A stretch of DNA of 64,000 bases from Flavobacterium pectinovorum (lineage in GTDB: Bacteria; Bacteroidota; Bacteroidia; Flavobacteriales; Flavobacteriaceae), in assembly GCF_022802975.1 (NCBI RefSeq), contig NZ_JAFEVZ010000009.1, positions 62,001 to 126,000 on the forward strand, written 5' to 3'. A program made the translations under genes and the position numbers. The notes under the pieces were generated by a model. That model worked only from the letters and a program-made list of their open reading frames with translations. It was not told the origin of the DNA and ran no database searches. Position 1 is the first letter of the stretch, and every line of letters starts with the position of its first letter. This document shows positions 37,470 to 44,960 of the stretch, piece by piece.

Positions 37470-37776
37470 AATTTGGTGTTTTTGATTATGGTAAAGTTCT
37501 ATTTTTATTATCAGCTCATGTTATAGAATTTTTGAGATTATTTATTGTATTTTCATTATGGTGAAGATTTATATAAAAACATATAGTAATAACTCGCATG
37601 ATTGTTAACAATTATGTTGATAACAATTCTAAAACATTAGAAAGCAAAAAAGTGCACGAAAACGAATGAAAACGAATACTATATTGCATTAGGGGTGTAA
37701 TTAAAGTGCATTTTTTCGTAATTATTACATCGTTTATAGCATTATGCATGCATTAGATTTTTCTCTAATAATAGGG

Positions 37777-37784
37777 TATATTTG
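37777..37784 (+). promoter_or_regulatory. -7 box (tatatttg) with no gene after it
   Basis: Exact TAnnTTTG in the gene-free region; the sequence after it reaches the hairpin at 37820 within about 35 bases. May be chance. Confidence 0.3.
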
Positions 37785-37812
37785 TAATGCAGACGAGTAA
37801 GTCATCTGAAGC

Positions 37813-37848
37813 CATAAAAAAAACCAAAAGCTTGCGACTTTTGGTTTT
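37813..37848 (-). terminator. Strong minus-strand terminator
   Basis: 11-base perfect stem aaaaccaaaag / cttttggtttt, loop of 7, then a run of eight T on the minus strand. The nearest minus-strand ORF is over 290 bases upstream, which hints at a small RNA. Confidence 0.75.
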
Positions 37849-37912
37849 AAAGTTGGAATTATAAATCCCTTTTATTTTCGTTGTGATGAAAATACTATAT
37901 GCAATGTGTGGG
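37849..37912 (-). ncRNA. Possible small RNA (body between promoter-like site and terminator)
   Basis: A minus-strand TTGACA (37942-37947), 17 bases, TAATAT (37919-37924) would start a transcript at about 37912 that meets the terminator at 37848-37813, giving roughly 100 bases. The TTGACA/TAATAT pair is E. coli-type and not the usual Bacteroidota form, so it may be chance or come from foreign DNA. No family was recognised. Confidence 0.25.
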
Positions 37913-37998
37913 TCTTTGATATTATCTCAGGTCAGCCACCTTGTCAAGGAAATTAGAAAATTAGTCCTTGCATTTAAAAAGTAATTAAATTAACTTTT

Positions 37999-38037
37999 AA
38001 ACCACTAGACCTGTTTGCAGGCTCTGGTGGTTTCTTT
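37999..38037 (+). terminator. Stem-loop with partial T tail
   Basis: aaccactagacctg / caggctctggtggtt, about 13 pairs with one mismatch and one bulge, tttg loop, then tttctttac. No plus-strand gene ends here. Confidence 0.4.
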
Positions 38038-38057
38038 ACAAAAGTAATTAAAAGTAG

Positions 38058-38122
38058 CAAAATATGCTACATAGTATACAATATATTACTTTGTAGTATA
38101 TTTTATTACATCAATGTAATAA
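38058..38122. repeat. Two adjacent inverted repeats
   Basis: An 18-base imperfect pair (aaaatatgctacatagta, inverted near 38086-38103 with two mismatches) is followed by the perfect palindrome ttattacat-ca-atgtaataa at 38103-38122. May be operators or the edge of a lost element. Confidence 0.5.
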
Positions 38123-38140
38123 TTACCACCTCGAATTCCT

Positions 38141-38401
38141 TCAATCATAACTGTTTAATTTAAAAGTTTTGTATTCCTGAGACGGAAATTTGGAGTTATG
38201 CGGCTTAGGATTGTTAACGCCAAAACATAATGTTTTTACTTTCTCAAACGAAGATAATTTCTCAGGACTTTTGGTTTTTTCAGATTGTTTTTCTGTAAAA
38301 TGAGTAAACTTGTAAGCATGAAAAAAAGCAATCGTATTCATAATTATAAAAATGAATAGGATTGCTTTTATGTAATTTATCCAGTTTTTAAATGATTTCA
38401 T
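38141..38401 (-). pseudogene. N-terminal remnant of an alpha/beta-hydrolase membrane protein
   Basis: 86 residues: a membrane helix (IKAILFIFIIMNTIAFFHA), then YKFTHFTEKQSEKTKSPEKL, VKTLCFGVNNPKPHNSKFP, EYKTFKLNSYD and a stop. This matches my recollection of the N-terminus of Flavobacterium alpha/beta hydrolases (hydrophobic helix, YKFTHF, FGV-NPKP), which continue for about 250 residues with DGLKLEGWY and a GxSxG elbow. None of that is found downstream. Probably a truncated gene; an independent small membrane protein is possible. Confidence 0.55.
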
Positions 38402-38460
38402 TTAGTTTTTGAGTTTAGGTTTGGTGTAGTTATTCCAAATCTAAAATAATAAAAACAATC

Positions 38461-39042
38461 TTAAATCAATCCTTTTATTTTAGCATGCTGCAATAGCATA
38501 ATCGTTTTTGCATCCGTAATCTCGCCTGATTCAATCATGGCATAAGCTTCATCAAAAGTAAATTCTAAAACTTCTATATTTTCCTGTTCGGCATCCAGTC
38601 CGCCGCCTTCGCTTACTTTCATGCTTTGGTCGTATTCGCCAACAAAAAGATATAAAATTTCGGTTACTGCACCGGGAGACATATAGGTTTCAAAAACTTT
38701 TTCTACTTTAGAAATTCGATAACCTGTTTCTTCTTCTGTCTCCCGAATGATTGCGGTTTCAGGATTGTCTTTGTCTAAAAGACCGGCGCAAACTTCAATC
38801 ATCATTCCGCTTTTATTTCCATTAAGAAAACTTGGCAAACGAAACTGACGTGTTAAAATAACTGTTTTTTTGTTTGAATTGTATAATAGAATTCCGGCGC
38901 CATTACCACGATCATAAACTTCACGGGTGTGAGTTTGTGTCGCTTCATTTTCTTTTTGATAGGTAAAAGTAACTTTGTTTAAAATATACCAATTGTCTGA
39001 CAGTAAAGAAGTTTCTGTAATTTTGATTTCTGGATTTTTCAT
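38461..39042 (-). CDS. nudK: NUDIX hydrolase, GDP-mannose pyrophosphatase NudK-like
   Basis: 193 residues. The Nudix box is the NudK variant: AGLLDKDNPETAIIRETEEE then TGY. The preceding TRQFRLPSFLNGNKSGMMIEV and following MSPGAVTEILYLFVGEYD and GGGLDAEQENIEVLEF are family features. Cleaves GDP-mannose to GMP and mannose-1-phosphate. It sits 55 bases after purA, with purA's terminator between. Confidence 0.9.
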   Translation of the reverse strand: MKNPEIKITETSLLSDNWYILNKVTFTYQKENEATQTHTREVYDRGNGAGILLYNSNKKTVILTRQFRLPSFLNGNKSGMMIEVCAGLLDKDNPETAIIRETEEETGYRISKVEKVFETYMSPGAVTEILYLFVGEYDQSMKVSEGGGLDAEQENIEVLEFTFDEAYAMIESGEITDAKTIMLLQHAKIKGLI

Positions 39043-39061
39043 AAGGCGAATAAATTTGTAT

Positions 39062-39090
39062 AAAAAAACGCTCTGGTTATCAGAGCGTTT
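39062..39090 (-). terminator. Rho-independent terminator of purA
   Basis: Perfect 10-base stem aaacgctctg / cagagcgttt with a 5-base loop and a seven-T run on the minus strand. Confidence 0.92.
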
Positions 39091-39097
39091 AGGTTTG

Positions 39098-40369
39098 TTA
39101 TTTTGTTATTGTTTGCTTTCTGTCCGGTCCAACCGATACAATTTTGATTGGCACTTCGATTTCTTTCTCAATAAACTCGATATATTCTTTTAGCTCTACA
39201 GGTAATTGATCGTAAGTCGTTAATCCTGTTAAATCAGCTTTCCATCCTTTAAATTCTTTGTAAACCGGAGTAACATTTTCCGGCTCGATATTGTAAGGAA
39301 AGTGAGCAATGTTTTGTCCTTTGTAATTATATTCAGTACAGACTTTTAAAGTTTCAAAACCGGAAAGGACATCACCTTTCATCATCATTAACTGTGTAAC
39401 TCCGTTAACCTGAACAGCATATTTTAAAGCTACAAGGTCTAACCATCCGCAACGTCTTTGTCTTCCTGTTACAGATCCAAATTCGTTACCTACTCTTGCC
39501 ATAGTAGCACCAACTTCGTCAAAAAGTTCTGTTGGGAAAGGCCCGCTACCAACACGTGTAACGTAAGCTTTGAAAATTCCGTAAACTTCTTTGATTTTGT
39601 TAGGAGCAATTCCTAAACCTGTACAAGCTCCGGCAGCAGTAGTGTTTGATGAAGTTACGAAAGGATAAGTTCCAAAATCAACATCTAATAAAGATCCCTG
39701 AGCTCCTTCGCAAAGAATAGATTTACCTGCTTTTTGAGCCTGGTGCATGTATTCTTCACTGTCAATAAAATCTAATTTTTTAAGTTCTTCAATAGCTTCG
39801 AAGAATTCTTTTTCTAATTCAGCTAAATTATATTGAATAGCAACATCATAAAAAGCAATCATTGCCTCATGTTTGTCTGCTAAAGCTCTGTAGCGCTCTT
39901 TGAAATCTTCAAGTTCAATATCTCCAACTCTTAAACCGTTTCTTCCTGTTTTGTCCATGTAAGTTGGTCCAATTCCTTTAAGGGTAGAACCAATTTTTGC
40001 TTTTCCTTTTGATGCTTCAGAAGCAGCGTCAAGCAAACGGTGAGTCGGTAAAATTAAGTGTGCTTTTCTTGAAATGATTAATTTACTTTTGATGTCAAGG
40101 TTGAATTTTTCTAAACCTTCAATTTCTTTTTGAAAAACTACCGGGTCAATTACAACTCCGTTTCCGATGATGTTTACTGAATTTTTGTGGAAAATTCCGG
40201 AAGGAATGGTTCTTAATACGTGTTTTATTCCGTCAAATTCTAATGTATGTCCTGCATTTGGTCCTCCCTGAAAACGTGCAATAATATCATAATTTGAGGT
40301 AAGAACGTCAACAATTTTTCCTTTACCTTCGTCTCCCCATTGTAATCCTAGTAATAAATCTACGGTCAT
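39098..40369 (-). CDS. purA: Adenylosuccinate synthetase
   Basis: 423 residues, full length. Joins IMP and aspartate using GTP, the first step to AMP. N-terminal P-loop GLQWGDEGKGKIVD, then FQGGPNAGHTLEFDG, GIGPTYMDKTGRNGLR, CEGAQGSLLDVDFGTYPFV, and GRQRRCGWLDLVALKYA. It follows the Fur-family gene by 91 bases; the gap holds aggcaa-N6-ttgcct (about 40391-40408), a possible operator or stem-loop. Confidence 0.98.
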   Translation of the reverse strand: MTVDLLLGLQWGDEGKGKIVDVLTSNYDIIARFQGGPNAGHTLEFDGIKHVLRTIPSGIFHKNSVNIIGNGVVIDPVVFQKEIEGLEKFNLDIKSKLIISRKAHLILPTHRLLDAASEASKGKAKIGSTLKGIGPTYMDKTGRNGLRVGDIELEDFKERYRALADKHEAMIAFYDVAIQYNLAELEKEFFEAIEELKKLDFIDSEEYMHQAQKAGKSILCEGAQGSLLDVDFGTYPFVTSSNTTAAGACTGLGIAPNKIKEVYGIFKAYVTRVGSGPFPTELFDEVGATMARVGNEFGSVTGRQRRCGWLDLVALKYAVQVNGVTQLMMMKGDVLSGFETLKVCTEYNYKGQNIAHFPYNIEPENVTPVYKEFKGWKADLTGLTTYDQLPVELKEYIEFIEKEIEVPIKIVSVGPDRKQTITK

Positions 40370-40460
40370 TCTGTTTTAATTTGCGTTGAGGCAATCTGTT
40401 TTGCCTTACTGATTAATGTAGTTAATTTTCTTTTTTTATTTTGAATAATTCCTTTTCGGA

Positions 40461-40919
40461 TTATTGTTTTTGCTTTTTGTTTCCGTAGAAATAAAGTGAA
40501 TGATTCGTAATTTCGATATCAAATATTTCTTCGATTGTTTTTTTGATGGTTTGAATTCTTGGGTCACAAAATTCAATTACTTCTCCTGAATCAGTCATGA
40601 TAATATGATCGTGCTGTTTATCAAAATATGATTTTTCGTAGTAAGCCTGATTTTGCCCAAATTGATGTTTTCTAACCAATGCGCAGTCTAACAATAACTC
40701 GATCGTGTTGTATAAAGTTGCTCTACTCACACGATAGTTTTTGTTTTTCATTTTGATGTATAGGTTTTCTATGTCAAAATGTTCTTCGCTGTCGTAAATT
40801 TCCTGAAGTATAGCATAACGCTCAGGAGTTTTGCGATGCCCTTTTTGCTCAAGATACATTGTAAAAACATTTTTTACAATTTCTTGATTTCTAGTGTTGT
40901 CAGTTGAAATGAGTGTCAT
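40461..40919 (-). CDS. Fur-family transcriptional regulator
   Basis: About 152 residues from ATG 40919. An in-frame ATG at 40952 lies upstream of an exact -7 box (40926-40933), so it could not be on that transcript. The N-terminal winged helix has [20 protein letters not shown] and [20 protein letters not shown]; the C-terminal part has [17 protein letters not shown]. The usual CxxC zinc pairs are not evident, so it may bind metal or peroxide through His/Asp only (PerR or Fur type undecided). Its place next to purA and rsh is probably conserved in flavobacteria. Confidence 0.88.
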   Translation of the reverse strand: MTLISTDNTRNQEIVKNVFTMYLEQKGHRKTPERYAILQEIYDSEEHFDIENLYIKMKNKNYRVSRATLYNTIELLLDCALVRKHQFGQNQAYYEKSYFDKQHDHIIMTDSGEVIEFCDPRIQTIKKTIEEIFDIEITNHSLYFYGNKKQKQ

Positions 40920-40925
40920 ATCCTG

Positions 40926-40933
40926 CAAAGATA
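40926..40933 (-). promoter_or_regulatory. -7 box (tatctttg) of the Fur-family gene
   Basis: Exact TAnnTTTG on the minus strand, only 6 bases before ATG 40919. The transcript would be nearly leaderless. Confidence 0.5.
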
Positions 40934-41007
40934 AATTTTTATTTTCAATCAATAAAAGTTTAAGGTTTAAAGTTTAGTTATAAAACCCGGATAGCGTGAT
41001 TAAAAAG

Positions 41008-43242
41008 TTAGGTTCTGTATTCTCTCGTTACTTTATCAACGCCATCAATTTTTTTAATGGCACTGATCATTTTTTTCAAAATCGCATTGTTTTTTACAAT
41101 TACGGCAACCTGACCATGAAAAATTCCGGCATCAGTACTAAGCGAAATACTCTGAATATTCACACTCATATTATTCGAAATTACTTTTGTAAGCTGATTG
41201 GTAAGTCCCAAAACATCCATTCCGGTAATATTGATAATGGCTTTAAATTCTTCCTGAGAAGAGTCAATCCATTTGGCGCTCATGATGCGGTATGCGTAGT
41301 TCGACTGCATTCCAATGGCGTTCGGACAGTCTTTTTTATGTACTTTGATTCCTTCGTTTATCGTTACAAAGCCAAAAACATCATCGCCCGGAATTGGGTT
41401 ACAGCATTGTGAAAGTTTGTAATCCAGTTTGTCATGTTCAGTTCCAAAAACCAGCATGTCGTAATTACTGCTGATGACTGGTTTATGGATATCTTCAGAA
41501 GCTGTGTCTTTAGTTCTTTTGATTTTACTTTTGAAGAAATTGATAAAAGTATTGCTCTTTTGCGCCGCATAATCTTTTAACTGCTGATTTTCGATAGCGC
41601 CAATTCCAACACGATAAAATAAGTCTAAACTTGTTTTTAATTTAAAAAAATTGACTAATTCGTTTGTAACTTGTTCGTTAAGAGTAACTTTTAAGTGTTT
41701 TAGCTTTCTTGTAAGTAATTCTTTTCCTTCTTCTGCAATTTTTTTAGTGTTCTCGTTAAGAACATTTTTGATTTTATTTTTAGCTCTCGAAGTCGTTACA
41801 TACTCAAGCCAGTTTACCGTTGGTTTTTGATTTGCAGAAGTAATAACTTCAACCTGATCACCACTTTTTAATTCATGGTTTAAGGGAACCAAACGTCCAT
41901 TTACACGGGTTCCTCTGGTTTTTATTCCAATTTCAGAGTGAATACTGAAAGCAAAATCAAGTGATGTGGCGCCTTTTGGTAATGATTTGATTTCTCCTTT
42001 TGGTGTAAAAACAAAGATTTCTTTTGAATATAAATTCATTTTAAAATCTTCTACAAAATCTACTGCATTAGTTTCCTGGTTTTCTAAAGCTTCACGAAGC
42101 AGGTTCAGCCAGGTGTCAAGTCCGCTTTCTTCAGATGCACCGTTTTTGTACTTGTAATGTGCAGCATATCCTTTTTCGGCAATTTCATCCATTCTTTCAC
42201 TTCGAACCTGTACTTCAACCCAACGGCCTTTTGGCCCCATAACGGTGATGTGCAATGCTTCGTAACCCGTTGATTTAGGAGATGAAATCCAGTCACGCAA
42301 ACGACTCGGGCTGGGTCTGTAATGATCTGTTACGATGGAATAGATTTTCCATGCAATAAACTTTTCTTCATGAGAATCGCATTTGTAGACAATTCTTAGC
42401 GCAAATTTATCGTAAACTTCATCAAAGCTTACATTTTGGGCACGCATTTTTCGGCGAATCGAATAAATAGATTTTGGACGGCCTTTTATGATGTAGTCAA
42501 CATTTTCAGCATCCAGAGATTTTTTCAAAACATCCGAAATGTCTTTGATGTAAGCGTCCTGCTCTTCTTTGGTTTCTCTTATTTTGCTTACAATATCTTC
42601 ATAAACAGCCGGTTCGGTATATTTTAAGCCTAAATCTTCAAGCTTGGTTTTAATGTTGTAAAGTCCCAGACGATGGGCGAGAGGGGCATAAATGTATAAA
42701 GTTTCAGAAGCGATTTTGGTCTGTTTGTACTCAACCATTGACTCCATAGTCTGCATATTGTGCAAACGATCGGCCAGTTTGATCAGAATAACACGTACAT
42801 CGTCGTTCAGGGTCAGGATCATTTTACGGAAATTCTCTGCCTGCATTGAGGCATTTAAATCCTTTTGAACCATCGAAATTTTTGTTAGTCCTTCGACCAA
42901 TTGAGCCACTTTTGGGTTAAATAAACGCTCAATATCTTCAACTGTTATTGGCGTATCTTCGACAACATCGTGCAATAAGGCCGCAGCAATAGAGGTGGCT
43001 CCCAGACCAATTTCGGAAGCTACAATTTTTGCAACTGCAATAGGATGAAAGATATACGCTTCTCCGGATTTGCGTCTCTGCTCTTTATGGGCATCAACGG
43101 CGACATCAAAGGCTTTTCGAATTAGTTTTTTATCGGTAGGTGTTAAAGTCTGGTAACTGATTCGAAGTAATTCTTTGTACTCTTGTGCAATTGCTTTGTT
43201 TTCTTTTTCAATATCTATTTCTGTCATAACGGCATGGTTCAA
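41008..43242 (-). CDS. rsh: Bifunctional (p)ppGpp synthetase/hydrolase, RelA/SpoT homologue
   Basis: 744 residues. HD hydrolase domain with AYIFHPIAVAKIVASE and LLHDVVEDT (HD at 91-92), so the breakdown site is intact. Synthetase domain with GRPKSIYSIRRKM, YDKFALRIVY, and STGYEALHITVMGPKGRWVE. Then TGS (VFTPKGEIKSLPKGATSLDF), and a C-terminal ACT domain. It is therefore a true bifunctional Rsh, controlling the stringent response. An in-frame ATG at residue 6 could also be the start. Confidence 0.97.
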   Translation of the reverse strand: MNHAVMTEIDIEKENKAIAQEYKELLRISYQTLTPTDKKLIRKAFDVAVDAHKEQRRKSGEAYIFHPIAVAKIVASEIGLGATSIAAALLHDVVEDTPITVEDIERLFNPKVAQLVEGLTKISMVQKDLNASMQAENFRKMILTLNDDVRVILIKLADRLHNMQTMESMVEYKQTKIASETLYIYAPLAHRLGLYNIKTKLEDLGLKYTEPAVYEDIVSKIRETKEEQDAYIKDISDVLKKSLDAENVDYIIKGRPKSIYSIRRKMRAQNVSFDEVYDKFALRIVYKCDSHEEKFIAWKIYSIVTDHYRPSPSRLRDWISSPKSTGYEALHITVMGPKGRWVEVQVRSERMDEIAEKGYAAHYKYKNGASEESGLDTWLNLLREALENQETNAVDFVEDFKMNLYSKEIFVFTPKGEIKSLPKGATSLDFAFSIHSEIGIKTRGTRVNGRLVPLNHELKSGDQVEVITSANQKPTVNWLEYVTTSRAKNKIKNVLNENTKKIAEEGKELLTRKLKHLKVTLNEQVTNELVNFFKLKTSLDLFYRVGIGAIENQQLKDYAAQKSNTFINFFKSKIKRTKDTASEDIHKPVISSNYDMLVFGTEHDKLDYKLSQCCNPIPGDDVFGFVTINEGIKVHKKDCPNAIGMQSNYAYRIMSAKWIDSSQEEFKAIINITGMDVLGLTNQLTKVISNNMSVNIQSISLSTDAGIFHGQVAVIVKNNAILKKMISAIKKIDGVDKVTREYRT

Positions 43243-43350
43243 GTCCTAAAAATAAGGATTTGTTTGAATATACGCAAGGGAATGGATGGCTGATTTTAGA
43301 TTTTAAATTTTAAGTTAGAGGGAGCTAAATTAGATTTTTTTTGAACAAAA

Positions 43351-43375
43351 AAGGACTTCGACTCCGCTTAGTCTA
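43351..43375. repeat. Degenerate arm of the gagcggagtcgaag repeat
   Basis: ggacttcgactccgcttagt and flanks; inverse of the core at 26771. Between rsh and the methyltransferase gene. Confidence 0.45.
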
Positions 43376-43454
43376 ATAAGTAAAGTGTTCAAAAATAAAT
43401 GAAAATTCTTTAATCTTTTTGTTATAACAAAGTCGCAGACTTTTAATTTTCAAA

Positions 43455-43545
43455 CTAAAAACTAAAAACTAAAAACTAAAAACTAAAAACTAAAAACTAA
43501 AAACTAAAAACTAAAAACTAAAAACTAAAAACTAAAAACTAAAAA
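43455..43545. repeat. Tandem heptamer (ctaaaaa) x 13
   Basis: 91 bases of exact 7-base units. The methyltransferase gene's TAG stop (43541-43539) is formed by the last unit, so the array starts at the very end of the coding region. Copy number is likely to vary between strains. Confidence 0.95.
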
Positions 43546-44327
43546 CCTCTTTGTCTTTTGGCTTCAAAAATTAAAATAGCGGCAGCCACGGAGACATTCA
43601 TGCTGTCGATTTCTCCCTGCATTGGGATAATAATGTTTTGTGTTGCAGCCTCACGCCATTCCTGAGTTAAACCTGTAGCTTCCGTGCCTACAACCAAAGC
43701 AGTTGGAGTAGTAAAATTTTCAGTGTGATAAGAAGTTGAATTTTGTAAAGTAGCGCAATAAAAATCAATCTTTTTTTCTTTCAAAAAAGTAATAATTTCA
43801 GCGGTAGTTCCGGCTGCAATCTGATTGGTAAACAAACAGCCAACACTGGAACGAACAATATTCGGATTGTATAAATCACTTTTTGGATTTGCAATCAATA
43901 CAGCATCCAGATTGGCAGCATCGGCAGTTCGTAAAAGAGCACCAATATTCCCGGGTTTTTCAGGAGCTTCGGCTACCAAAATCAATGGGTTTTCGGATAA
44001 TTTTAAATTGGATAATTGCAGCGATTTTGTTTTGGCTACAGCCAAAATCCCTTCAGTCGTGTCACGATACGCCAGTTTTTGGTAAACCTCTTTGTTGATT
44101 TCGATTAACTGAACTGATGATGAAACTAGTTTGCCAATTTGATTTTCAGTAACCAATTCAGGTAAAAACAAAACGGTTTCGATTTCGTAACCGCCTTTTA
44201 AAGCTAATGAAATTTCACGTAATCCTTCAATCAAAAAGGTGCCGGTTTGTTTGCGGGCTTTTGCTTTTTCCTGCAATAAAACAAGCGATTTTATAAACGG
44301 ATTTTGGACTGACGTGATTTGTTTCAT
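43539..44327 (-). CDS. TrmH/SpoU-family RNA 2'-O-methyltransferase
   Basis: 262 residues. N-terminal substrate-binding part (QNPFIKSLVLLQEKAKARKQ, FLIEGLREISLAL) and the SPOUT knot: LILVAEAPEKPGNIGALLRT, NPNIVRSSVGCLFTNQIA, VGTEATGLTQEW, and IIIPMQGEIDSMNVSVAAAI. Methylates rRNA or tRNA; the exact target is not clear. Its stop lies in the heptamer array. Confidence 0.93.
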   Translation of the reverse strand: MKQITSVQNPFIKSLVLLQEKAKARKQTGTFLIEGLREISLALKGGYEIETVLFLPELVTENQIGKLVSSSVQLIEINKEVYQKLAYRDTTEGILAVAKTKSLQLSNLKLSENPLILVAEAPEKPGNIGALLRTADAANLDAVLIANPKSDLYNPNIVRSSVGCLFTNQIAAGTTAEIITFLKEKKIDFYCATLQNSTSYHTENFTTPTALVVGTEATGLTQEWREAATQNIIIPMQGEIDSMNVSVAAAILIFEAKRQRGF

Positions 44328-44338
44328 TTTTTAAGCGA

Positions 44339-44370
44339 CTAAGTTTCTGAGGCGCTAAGGTACTGAGATT
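44339..44370. repeat. Short degenerate octamer repeat (ctaagttt/ctgaggcg type)
   Basis: Four 8-base units, ctaagttt ctgaggcg, then ctaaggta ctgagatt. Just upstream of the methyltransferase start. Confidence 0.5.
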
Positions 44371-44417
44371 TTTTGAAAAAGGGATAGTTAGGTTTAGAGC
44401 GATTTTTTGTTGGAATT

Positions 44418-44915
44418 TTAAATTTTTATTACTCTTGACTTCTTAATATTTATTGCAGTTTTAACTGCTACGAGAATTAGAGTAATCACTAAGAAGATTT
44501 GTATGCCTATGGCGACATGAAAAATATTTTTCATACTATTATCTTCATGTATTTGTATATTAGCCGAAAGAGGTGGGTAAATTGTCCAGCCTGCTTCTAC
44601 GATAAACAGTCTTGTGATCTGAATTATATATGTCACGACAATAATCATTAATACATTTGAAAAGAGGAATATTCCGTTGATGATGTTATTTTTTAATCGG
44701 GTGACTATTATTCGAATTGAATAAACGATAAAAAATAAAACAGTTATAATCAAAAAGAGGATATTTATAGATTCTATCACAAAATAGGTGTCGTGAATAT
44801 TTACATCTATTGTCGATTTAGTATTTGTATTGAAAGACAGATTAGGATTATAAATGAAGTAGCTGATGATTAATAAAGCTACTGGCCAAATAATTTCTTT
44901 TTTTAATAGTTTCAT
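44418..44915 (-). CDS. Small membrane protein with cytochrome-oxidase-like motifs
   Basis: 165 residues with about four membrane helices. Two segments recall haem-copper oxidase subunit I: VNIHDTYFVIESIN (oxidase: HDTYYVVAHFHY) and VEAGWTIYPPLSANIQIHED (oxidase: GWTVYPPLS). In oxidases the second comes first, so the order here is swapped. The haem and copper histidines are not kept, so catalysis is unlikely. It could be a divergent oxidase-fold relic or an unrelated family with chance likeness. Function unknown. Confidence 0.6.
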   Translation of the reverse strand: MKLLKKEIIWPVALLIISYFIYNPNLSFNTNTKSTIDVNIHDTYFVIESINILFLIITVLFFIVYSIRIIVTRLKNNIINGIFLFSNVLMIIVVTYIIQITRLFIVEAGWTIYPPLSANIQIHEDNSMKNIFHVAIGIQIFLVITLILVAVKTAINIKKSRVIKI

Positions 44916-44960
44916 AGCAATTTACATTTCACATTTTACAATCTTCATTTCACAATTTCG

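Larger units (their letters stand above)
37470..38140. other. Long intergenic region with signals but no ORF
   Basis: About 670 bases. It holds a direct repeat gaaaacgaat x2 (37659-37678), a TAnnTTTG box at 37777-37784, a minus-facing terminator at 37813-37848, a minus-strand TTGACA-N17-TAATAT at 37919-37947, a stem-loop at 37999-38037, and two inverted repeats at 38058-38122. No coding frame survives. It may include a small RNA and the eroded 3' part of the gene remnant at 38141. Confidence 0.45.

Noticed and set aside
37470..38140. tRNA or known riboswitch
   Set aside because: No cloverleaf, no T-loop motif and no recognised aptamer core was found.
43455..43545. CRISPR array
   Set aside because: Units are 7 bases with no spacers; a simple tandem repeat. 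No cas genes nearby.
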